Part shown: piece after piece, positions 45,868-56,060 of the stretch
Numbering within the stretch: the stretch's first letter is position 1
Layout: each line of letters starts with the position of its first letter
Source: Pyrenochaeta sp. MPI-SDFR-AT-0127
Taxonomy: Eukaryota; Ascomycota; Dothideomycetes; Pleosporales; Cucurbitariaceae
Assembly (NCBI GenBank): GCA_020747015.1
Contig: JAGTJM010000044.1
Location: 1-64,000, forward strand
DNA: 64,000 bases
Direction: 5' to 3'
Made by a program: the position numbers and the translations under genes
The notes under the pieces: model-generated
The model's input: the letters and a program-made list of their open reading frames with translations, nothing else
Databases searched by the model: none
Told to the model about the DNA's origin: nothing

Positions 45868-46875
45868 CAACTATTGTGTTCCAATAGAGGACGCGCGGTT
45901 AGGGTACATGTCCCTCTCTCGCCTAGCTGTGAAAAAGCATCGGGAAGTGAGCAGTTAGGGTTTTTGCAGGAAAGCATCGCTGCGTACGGGTTGGCCTCGG
46001 CGCAGAGCGTAATCTTGAGAAGTGAAATGTAATGGCCGAATACGCGGATGGAGCATCGTGCATGACCGTTGCGGCCTGGGGGTCCGAGTCAGAGGAATTG
46101 GCGGTGTATCGCCGCAATGACATCGTTCGCAAGTGGATTCCGCTCCATCCGAGTAAGCACCCTGATGGGGGGGTCCTGTTTAGCTTCAGTAACAGTTTTC
46201 TATCCGCCGTGTCGGACATATGTCGATTTACGCGGCCAGTCTGTCCGATCGTGTTCGAAGGAGCGAGCCCATGGAGCTTCCGCGACTTGCCGTTGATACG
46301 ACTCTTTCGGGGTTGTTTAGGGGCAAGGACATGGGATGCACCATGCGCGATTCAGAAGTGTAAATGTGCAATGTCTGCATACGTTAGTGGCTGTTAGTAT
46401 GGATGTGATATAGATCGGCATTTGCGGTGTTGGTGTTGGAGAAGCCTACCAAAAGCCTCATTTGGGGGCTTGCGACTAAGGGCCGCAAACGCTGATCATC
46501 ATCTTGGCCATTATTGCTGCGCACGTTCGTCATATCCTCTACAAGTGGCGTAATCAAAAGCATGTGCCACACCAAGTTCACAAGACAGTATCGATTGAGT
46601 CAATGTAAGTATGGATGATGTGACAAACTATAATAGTTCCATTTGTGGTCTCGAGGCTCAGCCGAGTAAGTTCCTCCAGTTCAAACTTTACTCGGCAGAA
46701 TGAGGATGCCCGAGAACGCCCAGAAGAATTGACCGAAAGTTAACACTTTTCCCCTTCAACGCCAATGGAAGCTCATCATGATCATGTCCCTTCCGGGTAT
46801 AGATGTCCCAAACTCCAGAAAGTATGCCTTGTCGTTACCCATCCGAGAAGAACTCGGTCCCCAAATATCGACAAA

Positions 46876-47871
46876 CTAGTACTCACCATCAAAATCGAAG
46901 CCGCCCCTGTTTCGTCCGCCGTGCCCTAGATGCCTTCGCACCCAGAATGGATGATACGTCGAATAGTCCCTCTGACCACTCAATCCTAGCTGCCCTGCCA
47001 CATTAACATATCCATCTTCGTTCTTCTCCAGGCCCGTCATGACCACGTTGCCTAACTTGCCCCCAAAATCTGTATCCTCGTCCCATTTAGCACGACAATA
47101 CGGACAGGTTGCTTTGCCTCTGGATATGGTCATCCACTTCTGCATGCAGTCTTTATGTACGTTGTTGCCACAGCTAGCCTTGCAATAGACTATTGCTTCT
47201 CTGTCATCGAGCTCGTCGTAACAGATTGGGCATTCGCCCTCAATGGGTTTGCGATTACCGTCTTGCCCATCCTCAGTACCATCTTTACCGTCCGTCTCAA
47301 CACCCGGAATGGGTGGTGCGTTCTTGATGATCTCACGTAATTCAGACGTGGTGAGAGCTAATTGGTACGCAAATTGCTCTTGGGCCTTCTGAACTCGTAG
47401 CATGACATAGATGATATGTTTGCACTGGTTTCCTTTTCTCGCATGGGGACAATCGCAGCTTGGTACGAGGCCAATTGATACAGTGTATACATTTCCAGTC
47501 GATCCTGCTATGACAACCTTCTCTTCTGGCACATCATCAGATCCACGCCGTTCCCGTGAAAGGACCGTAAGACGTTGGGTGAGTGCACGCTCTTTGACTT
47601 CCAGATAACTCTGTGGTGGTCGGGGACGAAATCGCCGAAGGCGCTTTTCCTCAGGAGGCACATCGCTTTCGTGCTTGCGCTTGCCCTTCTTCTGGTGTGA
47701 AGTCTTCTTTGGTGAGTTCACGGTAAGGTCGATAACCTCGGGTGGCTGCTTGAGCTTCTTTGCCTTCTTGGGCGCATTATAGCCAAAAGGCGCTTCTTCG
47801 TCTTCTTCTTCAACATAGCTTGCCGTCTTACGCTTGCGCGCTGATCGAACAATTGGCATATTGGTATCCAT
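46876..47871 (-). CDS. SWIM zinc finger plus RING finger protein with a SUMO-interaction-like motif
   Basis: A single exon of 331 residues from the Met at 47871. An upstream in-frame Met at 47943 would add 24 hydrophobic residues and looks less likely, since the body is basic and nuclear. A lysine/arginine-rich N-terminus (KKAKKLK at 35-41) precedes PPEVIDLTVNSP (43-54), a typical SUMO-interaction motif (V-I-D-L-T). A SWIM finger lies at C139-x-C141 and C150-x-H152 (CDCPHARKGNQCKH). A RING follows with C214/C217 (CPIC), C230, C234, H239, C242 and C256/C259 (CPYC). It ends in a Gly/Arg-rich tail. RING proteins with SWIM fingers are E3 ubiquitin ligase candidates. The added SIM would suggest a SUMO-targeted ligase role, which is inference. 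Acidic and basic stretches suggest nuclear localisation. Confidence 0.88.
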   Translation of the reverse strand: MDTNMPIVRSARKRKTASYVEEEDEEAPFGYNAPKKAKKLKQPPEVIDLTVNSPKKTSHQKKGKRKHESDVPPEEKRLRRFRPRPPQSYLEVKERALTQRLTVLSRERRGSDDVPEEKVVIAGSTGNVYTVSIGLVPSCDCPHARKGNQCKHIIYVMLRVQKAQEQFAYQLALTTSELREIIKNAPPIPGVETDGKDGTEDGQDGNRKPIEGECPICYDELDDREAIVYCKASCGNNVHKDCMQKWMTISRGKATCPYCRAKWDEDTDFGGKLGNVVMTGLEKNEDGYVNVAGQLGLSGQRDYSTYHPFWVRRHLGHGGRNRGGFDFDGEY

Positions 47872-50800
47872 GACGGCAGGTGGAACTTTGGTCGGGAGAA
47901 GAAGTGCGCACGTAATGGAAGGCGAGAAGTGACACAATTTCAATGCCGCGACTATATGTAGTGACTTTACATAGGATGGCAGAGATAATTGGGATGTGGT
48001 AAACGTAAAGGTGGAGATGCAAGTGGCGACAACGATGGAAGATCGCGCTTGCCGAACAAACGTGGGTGCACGTGATGACGTATGTCGCTATCACTTTATG
48101 TTGGGCCTCTGCTTTGCATTCTGACGATTGGTCACATTGAGTCCTACTTTATAACTACACCTGACATCTAAAGAGGCACATCCTTACTTCCTGCCTCACA
48201 TTTCTTATGTTAGTCTGACGCAGTTCAAGCTGGTCGAAACGTAACAGAATGCTTTTCTTCACTACTCAAAGCAGTCGGAAAGACTATATGCAACTGATTC
48301 CACACTATGATGCAATCCGCCGTATAGGTAGCACTAATCTTGAATACTCTTTAGGCTCCCACATGCACACAACGCGGTTTCTACTTTCGTAAAGCTCTGA
48401 ACGATAAATGTGTCATATGAGAATCGCATCACACGCCAGTCTTGTAGAATCACTTGCATATCGAAGAATCGAATTCCTCGAAATCTTTGAGGAAAAGTCA
48501 TCAATACTGCTAGCAACCACCTAGAGGAGAAGGTGTCGTAACAAGTGATGCTCTACATTCCCTGCAATACTCAACGCACTTCTTTTCTTGCAGTTTCGCC
48601 GTTTACTACCACCTCCATTTATTTTATGTTCTAAAGCTCATAATCAGATAGCGGTGACTGAAACATGTTAAGGACTTAATACCGCAAAAATTGGGGCTGC
48701 CTAGCTCCACTCCGTGCACTGTACCTGTTTGTTCCCTTTCCAAAATGTGGTACCACCACTATCAACACCACTACAACGTCATTAGTGAACGCCCATGATC
48801 AATTTAACAGTATAGGTATCTTTGAAAACATGCGAATATAATGCACAATCTCCTACACGTCTTGCTCCGTTCATTCTACCTTCCTTGTCTTCCGTTTTTA
48901 GCATCGCCTGTCCCAGTCCATGCCTAGGCTCGTTCATCATGACTCTGTAGCTTGAATCAGTCATTCGTAACTCACTTGTAAACTCGTCTGGATCTATCAT
49001 GCTTGTCGTCTGGTATGCTTGTCTCAGATACTAAGATTCGTGGTTTCCGGCCATAGGGCCAGAATGCGGTCTACACGCATCGAATTCACTTCAATTTCTT
49101 TCTATAGCAATACACACAATATTCAAAATCTGCTACGCAGAATAATGTTTCCGACAATGAGGAGGAAGCCGGTAAATATCTCCAAACGTTCGAGTGGTCA
49201 CTTAGTCGCATCGTTCAGCCGTCCTTCTCTCAAAGATGGTTTTCTGATTAATGGATCTTGAAAAGGTGCATACCAAGGCCGTACTTCACGAGCGCTTGTA
49301 TTTCTAACAGAACATTTTATCGCACTAATCTGTAGCATCTTTTCGCAGGCTCCGGATTGTTGTCCTTCCACTCTTTAGCACCAATTGTATATACTCTTCA
49401 AGAAGAACCCGTAAATTATCTCGTAGTGGAAACAAACACAATTATGACAAACAATACTCTCATAAACCTGTTTCTTCCCTTCCATCCACTCAAATTATGC
49501 ATTATAAACGCGTGCCAGATGACCTCGAAGCGTTCTTCTCTCAACAAGTTGAGCTCATGAACCTCAAGGCTTCAAAAATGGCTAATTTTTTCGTGCACAT
49601 TATTGCAACTACCTTCTATGTGATTCTGCCCCACGATGATACAATACTTCATAAACTTGGTCGTTGCTAGTCTGGCGCCGGGATTCACCTTCGTACTCAT
49701 CTTGAATTTTATTTTGGGGTCGTCCTCTACACTACCATCTTTGCGGCTAGTGTTTATGGTTTTTTTGGGCCTGTAAGTATATCTGTTCTACTCCATGAGT
49801 AAGTAGAGAGGTGACAAGCACTATCAGTGGGAAGGGTCTGGGTAGCTGGCAAGGTTCTGCGCTTAGCGCAGGATGACATTAGTTTATATTTTACTCAACG
49901 GAGGTCAATTGCAGTGCTATTCGGAGGTTGGGTTAACCGTAGTTATTTCCAGCCATCTTAAAATAGCTAGCCGAAGTGATACGAGATGGTGGTTCACTAG
50001 TCTTCTGATTGTATCAGCGTAAAGGCACGTCGTACTTGACACCGAGAAGGGTTGCCTTCCCAATCTCCAAATACTTTATAGCTCTTTCAGGTTTTTAAGA
50101 GAAAATACTGCTCCCAATGTATAGATTTCTTGAGAAGAAAGAAAGAATATTGACGATTATCGCATGGTGTGACTTGGGGGGTGTAGTTGTAAGGCTAGAA
50201 GTTGGTTCGCGGTTCAGGAGGCAAAGTTTACAGTTTGAGACAGTTAGCATCCAGTCAGCTGGGTAGCAACGAAAGCAACAGCTCATTGGAATCAAGCTTT
50301 GTGAGCAGGCATTCTTCATCCCATGAAACGAAACCATATTCACCTTTGTAAGAGACTATGACAGTCAGCACACATGAGCACTGTGACTGTAAGCTGTTCC
50401 AATTCTAGGCTAGCTATACGCCGCTGAGGGGTAACTGAATGTTGCTTGTTCTCATGATAGACAATTTGGCCGAGATGTCCACACAATACCAAGCACATGT
50501 ACCCTCTTAGGCCGAAGGAGGCAGAAATGATGCATAGAGTCGTTCGTGAACTTGTGGGCCCGCTGGAAGGCTAAGACCCAATCAGGCGAACTAACGAGCG
50601 GAAGGCGCATTGCAGCCATCGGGGCGGGATCACGACTCCTCTTCCTCAACGACCAATTAGACACGTCTTGCTACCCCAGTGCGTCCGAAACAAGCTGAAT
50701 CATGGCAGCTCCAAAACAAAAGACGCAGCTCAGGTAATCTGCCTAATGTCAGTATGGGTCGTTTGCCAAGGGAGGAGGCTGGACAGCCTCGACGGACGCC

Positions 50801-51084
50801 GTGAAGAACCCAACCGCCCTGCCTTGATCAAACAATCATCACTCTGTCTGGGTTAATCTATACTACTTGCTATTGCCCATTGTACGCTTTTTGAGATTGC
50901 ATCGGTAGCACCACAGGTTAGTAGTCCGTAGAATTCGGTCAGGTAAGCGCCGGCGGGCGGTCCTACCTCGACCTGCACGCCAATCTCCCCAATATTACAA
51001 CCGAGTTTCTCGCTCCAAACCCATTGATAAGATTTCGCGAAACTAACGCGACGCGATCTCCAGCTTCGCGACACCATCTTCAGA
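47872..51084. other. 3.2 kb spacer with possible decayed coding remnants
   Basis: This lies between the divergent SWIM/RING gene and DOT5. AT-rich in the middle, with no intact gene. Protein-like but interrupted frames occur at about 49150-49250 and 49500-49800 (listed separately). The right end is the DOT5 promoter. Confidence 0.45.
49500..49802 (+). pseudogene. Interrupted protein-like frame with a membrane-type segment
   Basis: One frame stays open for 100 codons except for a TAG at 49668. It has protein-like segments on both sides: VPDDLEAFFSQQVELMNLKA before, and LEFYFGVVLYTTIFAASVYG (a membrane-helix-like stretch) after. A GTAAGT donor-like site lies at 49773. A similar upstream frame at 49156-49251 ends in TAA. 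This fits a decayed gene, but no family is recognised. It could also be a gene whose introns I have not resolved. Confidence 0.25.
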
Positions 51085-51910
51085 ATGCCAGTCGAGCTCC
51101 GCAAACGCAAAGAAGCTCCCCCGGCGCCAGTGCGCCCGGCCAAAAAGAAGGCGCCTGCTAAGGGCAAGAAGCCTGGGACTGAGAAAACGGTTGTTGAGAA
51201 GGTCCAGGAAGCTGTTACTGAGAAGGTTGAAGCTGTCAAAGAGGCAGTCGTCGGGAAGACAAATGGCGCCGCTGCTGCTACTGGCGGCGCGCCCAAGGTT
51301 GGCGATACGATTGACCTGACGACCTTTGGTGGTGAAGTTGAAACCAACGACGGCGACAAGACGACCCTTGCGAAACTTGTAGAAGAGAGCAAGGGTGGCG
51401 TCGTGCTGTTCACGTATCCCAAGGCTTCAACACCTGGATGTGAGTTACAATTCTCCCTGCTTCATACCTGTTACGCGGTTCATTGACGTGGTTTCGTTAG
51501 GTACCAACCAAGCCTGCCTCTTCCGCGACTCCTATACGCCCCTTACCGCAACCGGCTATAGCATCTTTGGTCTCTCGAACGACAGCGCGAAGGCGAATAC
51601 AACATTCAAGACGAAGCAGAAACTCCCTTACACGTTGCTCTGTGATCCTGCACAGACCCTTATCTCAGCCATTGGCTTGAAGAAGGCGCCGAAGGGTACT
51701 ACGCGTGGTGTTTTCGTGGTTGACAAGTCTGGCAAGGTGCTTGCCGCTGAGCCTGGAAGTCCCGCTGGGACTGTTGCAGTGGTCAAGAAACTGGTTGCTG
51801 GTGGTGCGCCTACCGATGGAGAGGGTAAGAAGCAAGAGGATAAGGAGGCTGCGAAGACAGCTGATGAGGTCGCTGATACTGCAGCAAAGGTTGACAGCAA
51901 TGAGGCCTGA
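51085..51910 (+). CDS. DOT5: Nuclear PrxQ/BCP-type thiol peroxidase (Dot5-like)
   Basis: Two exons (51085-51439 and 51501-51910) with a 61-bp intron give 254 residues. The N-terminal 70 residues are rich in Lys, Ala, Pro and Glu (RPAKKKAPAKGKKPG), like a nuclear targeting or DNA-associating extension. The peroxiredoxin core has the PrxQ signature YPKASTPGCTNQACLFRD: peroxidatic C119 and resolving C124 (C-x4-C), with the C119 codon split by the intron. Further family motifs are FGLSNDSAKANTTF, LLCDPAQTLISAIG and TTRGVFVVDKSGKV. The acidic/Lys tail (about 225-254) is low-complexity. In yeast, Dot5 is a nuclear peroxidase first found through telomeric silencing and protects against alkyl hydroperoxides. 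Confidence 0.92.
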
Positions 51911-53044
51911 TAGTAGTTATGTCTTTAGCATTGTCATTTCATGTTTGATGTATGATTCTCCGTTTTGCTAACGAGGAGCTTGAAAGGATTGCGGAACCAC
52001 TAGCTAGCTTCACATTTATCAAGCGTTGTTTTGCCCACTTAAAACTTGAGTTGCTTCCTTTTGCATTTTGTTTTCTAGAGGACGTTTCCAATGCCATCAG
52101 TCTTCGAAACTGGTAAATTTCTGAAAACTTCACCACTGCTTCGTTCTGTAGTTTTATATGGAAAGCTCCTAAGATTTACGGTCATCCAATCTACCATTGA
52201 AACAGAAAGGGACTGATGATCATGAGTCTATTGCATCGTACAGCTTATTGTGGCAGAGTAGTTCATAGACTGTCATAAAAGACTGAGGAGCAGGTTTCAT
52301 TTGCAGTAGCGACCAAGATATACCATGTCCTAGGGTTGGTCGTCACGCGACAAGGTAGTGAACCTGTTTCTTCAACTTGTCTCTCGATAAGTAGAAGACT
52401 GTTACTGCATTTTGAGTGAAGATACTCTGCAGTATGTTACCATGCTGACCTCAAAGGCTTGGAAGCACTCAAGGACTTGGGTTTCGCTTCACAAAAGTTT
52501 TCAAACTCTACAGAGTCTTCGATGCTCTACACAGGCCGGATCCTATGGAGGGAGCGGACAAAGCAATGAGAAATAAATCCTATTGGTCGAATACCATGCA
52601 TGAAGCCACTCCACACTATTAGTTCTAACTCTAGTTCGTTCAATGAACGCTTCCTTTGAAGGCCATTCTATGGGCCCCTCATGAAAACATGTTGAGTCGT
52701 TTAAAACATTCTCAAGAGACGAGAACTTGTTGCATGTATTGAGGCGCTCCCTTGAAACGAGAATTAGATGTAATCTACTAGCCATTGAGCAGACAACTAG
52801 GATACGAGCATGAACGCACATTACAATCCCAGATGTCCCTGCCAAGTCTCCATTCTGCCGTGGAGTTCCGCCTTTCTGACAAGCATAGCTTCCCGGAGCT
52901 TGAACCACTTGCCTCACGTATCAACCCCACCATCTTCTGTCATAGGCACTTGGCGCTCAGCTCTGTGCCCAAAAGCATTCGGAGTGAAGTGACTGTTCCT
53001 GCGCCCACATTCACAAGATTTCAAGGCTCAGTGAGACAACCACA
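51911..53044. other. Spacer DOT5 to VPS29
   Basis: DOT5 3' flank and VPS29 promoter. No supported gene or repeat is seen. Confidence 0.5.
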
Positions 53045-53890
53045 ATGGCCTCGCGACTGGTGCTGGTCCTAGGTGACCTCTTCATACCAGACAGAGCTTC
53101 CGTATGTCTCTCAATATACATCTTTACAATGCTTGACCTCACAAACTTACAGGCTACATAGGACATCCCCGCAAAGGTATGCGCTCACTCGTAACCTACT
53201 GTCATCTACGCCAATCGCATCTCACCCACCGCTCGCAATGCACTCAGCGACTTACCAGCTTTATAGTTCAAGAAACTCCTCGCGCCCGGCAAAATAGGCC
53301 AAATCCTTTGTCTGGGTAACATAACCGACCGTGACACGTACGAGTTCCTCCGCGCCATCGCACCAGACCTACAAATTGTAAAAGGCGACTTCGATGTCGA
53401 AGCGCCCAATCTCGCACTATCCAAAGTTGTCACGCATGGCTCCTTACGCATAGGCTTCACACACGGACACACTATCATACCACCTGGCGATGGCGATAGC
53501 TTGCTGATCGCGGCGCGGCAGATGGATGTGGATGTGTTGCTATGGGGAGGCACCCATAGGTTTGAGGCATATGAGATGGAGGGCAAATTCTTTGTCAACC
53601 CGGGGAGTGCAACAGGAGCCATGAGTACAAGCTGGTGGACCGAGGAGGAAGATCCCACCCCGAGTTTTGTATTGATGGATGTGAGTATACCCTGAATTTC
53701 TGAGGAACATGTTAGCAGCGCAATGAGTGAGGAGAGTTTGTGACAGTGGACCATTCGGCTAACAGCGGGATAGGTGCAAGGCGATGTTCTCGTGCTGTAC
53801 GTTTACCAGCTACGCAAGGACGCGGAAGGCAACGAGAATGTGGCGGTGGAAAAGGTATCGTTTCGGAAAAATGGCGGCGGTGTATCATAG
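53045..53890 (+). CDS. VPS29: Vps29, retromer subunit (metallophosphoesterase fold)
   Basis: Four exons: 53045-53101, a 15-nt microexon at 53162-53176 (DIPAK), 53267-53680 and 53774-53890, with introns of 60, 90, 93 bp. The joined product has 200 residues, as in other fungi. The start RLVLVLGDLFIPDRAS followed by DIPAK and FKKLLAPGKIGQILCLGN is the N-terminal family signature. VKGDFDVEAP, GLRIGFTHGHTIIPPGD-type residues (SLRIGFTHGHTIIPPGD), LLWGGTHRFEAYEMEGKFF, NPGSATGA and PSFVLMD complete the fold. The phosphoesterase-like metal site is usually inactive in Vps29, which instead acts as the Vps35-binding scaffold in endosome-to-Golgi retrieval. The microexon was placed by frame and by strict GT...AG edges: TACATAG before and GTATGC after. 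Confidence 0.94.
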
Positions 53891-54370
53891 ACGGCGTTAC
53901 AGTCAGCGGCTTCATACGGCTAATCACAATGGCATGATATCATGAGAAATACAACTGTTCCACGGCTTTAGCACAATGCTGCAAAATTATTACATAACCT
54001 CTTTGAATGGACATGGAATTGCCACTCGGACTTGCGCTATTTTCTGCTGTACCACAAAGCCTGCACATGGTAACCTTTGGGGCTAGAGGAAAATTGTTGA
54101 GCAACTATGCGGCAAAATGCATGTTGCTCAGACATGCTTGTGTCTCCTCCAGGCCTGAAGCAGACCCTGGAGCTCAGCTGAGGCTCATGCCATCATGCCG
54201 TTGTCCTCCGCGAACCCCATATTTTGTAACAATGATGTGATCGCCCGGTGAAGTTCTGTAGCACCACTGCACGCCCTGTCAAAATATCGCCTCGCACAGC
54301 GTGGCTAACTTCTCCGCATCATGCCACCAGAACGTTCGGCATTTCGCCCGCGGAGACCGATCAAAGTGCA
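53891..54370. other. Convergent 3' spacer VPS29 / MET22
   Basis: A 480-bp spacer between two 3' ends. A few open frames lack any resemblance. Confidence 0.5.
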
Positions 54371-55516
54371 TCACCTCCGCCCGAGAACTTCGTGTACAGC
54401 CCGATCAACGTGTTCGGACAAGCTTGGCATTGTCGCAATCATGCCGTAATTCCTCTCTCCTTTGATCTTCCTGCCTTGACCAAAGTCTATCTCTCCTCCA
54501 TCAAAGTCTCGAATATGCCCACCAGCCTCTTGGAACAGTATGTGTCCACCAGCGTGATCCCATATGTACGTAAACCTATCTTTTGTTTTTGGAATGCGTA
54601 CCATGACGTCTGTTGCTCCGAGGGTGAGCGCGACGTACTTGAGCTGCTGTGACCAGAGTATTGTGCCTGGCCAATTGGAGCTTGCACCAAGGCTGGTTGC
54701 GACGGCTTTGTGCTCCGTTTGAGATAGAGAAGTCTTGCCTATTGTAGCCTCGACGAAGTTCAGGTTTTCAAGGGATGTCGTGGGGAGTTCGCTAAGGTCT
54801 ACGCGCCGTGGAGCTCCTAGTTCGGCACGGTGAACGGAGCGTATATGGGTCCCTTGCCCCTTTACAGCAGAAAGCACAACTCCAAAACCGGCCTCGTCGA
54901 CTTGGTCTTCATGGAGTCGAGTCTGTCCGAGCGGGCCGTGTACATCGAATGCTAGGTTTGGACATCCGATTACACCAACTTGCTGCACGCCATCAACGAG
55001 CAAGCACAGACAAACAGCATACTGCTGCCCCTGCATAAATGTCATTGTCCCATCAACGGGATCCATAACCCACACTCTACCCGATCCTGTGATTTCGCCT
55101 TTGCCGCCGAGGTCAATGAGGTCGAACATGTTCTCCTTGCTTGCGGGGAAGGTCAAAGCTTCTGCATATTCATCCCGCACATGCTGCATGTCGCCCGTCC
55201 CAGTCACTCCTGCATCAGCCTCCTCTTTCGCGCGCAACACAAGTTCCCAAACTCGGTCTCCCAGAGTTTCATTCGAGCGGAGTGCATCGGCACTCTCCTC
55301 ACCAATGAATGCATCATCGGGAAATCTCGCATGTATAGCGGCAATGAGGAGGGCTTGTGCGGCGAAGTCCGCAATTGTCACTGGAGAGTCATCCGCTTTG
55401 GTTTCAGCGGAGACGTGGTTCTTGAGAGTGCGAAGTACCGATTTCGTAAGAAGTGATGCATTGTGGACTGCCTTCAATGCGAGGTGGAGCTCTGCAGTAT
55501 AGGGTGGTGTTGTCAT
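54371..55516 (-). CDS. MET22: 3'(2'),5'-bisphosphate nucleotidase (Met22/Hal2)
   Basis: A single exon of 381 residues from the Met at 55516. An upstream in-frame Met (55624) would add 36 residues without known use. Lithium-sensitive inositol-monophosphatase-superfamily motifs are present: GEES (72-75, E73/E74), WVMDPVDGTMTF with D152 and D155 (DPVDGT), GVIGCPNL, and WDHAGGHILFQEAGG near the C-terminus, where the Asp completes the metal site. The enzyme hydrolyses 3'-phosphoadenosine-5'-phosphate (PAP) formed during sulfate assimilation, and also PAPS. Its inhibition by Li and Na ions ties it to salt tolerance. The NYGMIAT segment near the end fits the family. No introns. Confidence 0.94.
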   Translation of the reverse strand: MTTPPYTAELHLALKAVHNASLLTKSVLRTLKNHVSAETKADDSPVTIADFAAQALLIAAIHARFPDDAFIGEESADALRSNETLGDRVWELVLRAKEEADAGVTGTGDMQHVRDEYAEALTFPASKENMFDLIDLGGKGEITGSGRVWVMDPVDGTMTFMQGQQYAVCLCLLVDGVQQVGVIGCPNLAFDVHGPLGQTRLHEDQVDEAGFGVVLSAVKGQGTHIRSVHRAELGAPRRVDLSELPTTSLENLNFVEATIGKTSLSQTEHKAVATSLGASSNWPGTILWSQQLKYVALTLGATDVMVRIPKTKDRFTYIWDHAGGHILFQEAGGHIRDFDGGEIDFGQGRKIKGERNYGMIATMPSLSEHVDRAVHEVLGRR

Positions 55517-55789
55517 CGTTTGATTGTGAGATTTTTTGATTGTCGACGTGATTGTGGTGTGCAGTTGGGTTTGGATATTAGCTTCAATTGTTAGTTTTAG
55601 ATGAGGTGAGGTCTTCTGGGCCACTTCTCGTAAGCGAGGTATGTGGATAGGCCATCTTGCAGTAGCAAATTAACAAACGCGCTCTTCAATTTGAAGAGCT
55701 AGAGCTTTATGCTTGCATTGCTGCACTCAGTTCTCAACAACTTGACATGAAAATAGCCAGGAATAAACGGCTCTTTGAGTCAGACGTGG

Positions 55790-56060
55790 CTATGGTTTGA
55801 GAAGATAAAATACCGGGCGCGAGTCATAAAGAGCGGTCGGATCCGAAGACTTGACACGAACGTTCGGGGCCCTGACGGACCGAATGATGATATTGACACT
55901 ATTGTCGGCGCTTCCAGAGGTTTGGAAAGTTTGCATCTCCCCGAGTACGTCCGCAATTGTTTGCCCTTTGGCGAGAACAGCGATCGGGAAGTCAAAATCA
56001 GCGGGAGACGACAAGTCCAATGCGCGGTACCCGCAAAACGGCCCGACTTTAGAGAACTTG
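55790..56060 (-). pseudogene. Protein-like frame of unknown origin, possibly a terminal exon
   Basis: Starting just after a CACAG acceptor-like site (56065-56061), 90 codons stay open to TAG at 55790. The translation has natural-looking segments, such as KFSKVGPFCGYRALDLSSPA, KGQTIADVLGEMQTF and DSRPVFYLLKP. No start codon or upstream exon could be joined convincingly. It may be the last exon of an unrecognised gene, a decayed gene, or chance; the opposite strand is also open over much of this stretch. Confidence 0.2.

Larger units (their letters stand above)
44878..46875. other. Spacer with homopolymer tracts
   Basis: 3' flank of the wall-protein gene, then about 1.5 kb without a supported gene. 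A frame at 46032-46397 (plus, 121 codons) has no recognisable domain. Mixed composition: AT-rich around 45775-45825, poly-C at 45561 and poly-G at 45859. Confidence 0.45.

Noticed and set aside
45895..45965. Two TTAGGG hexamers (telomere-like)
   Set aside because: Isolated copies not in tandem; expected by chance in this length.
48520..48550. rRNA-like string (gtgtcgtaacaag)
   Set aside because: Only about 13 bases resemble the end of small-subunit rRNA; no flanking rRNA sequence.
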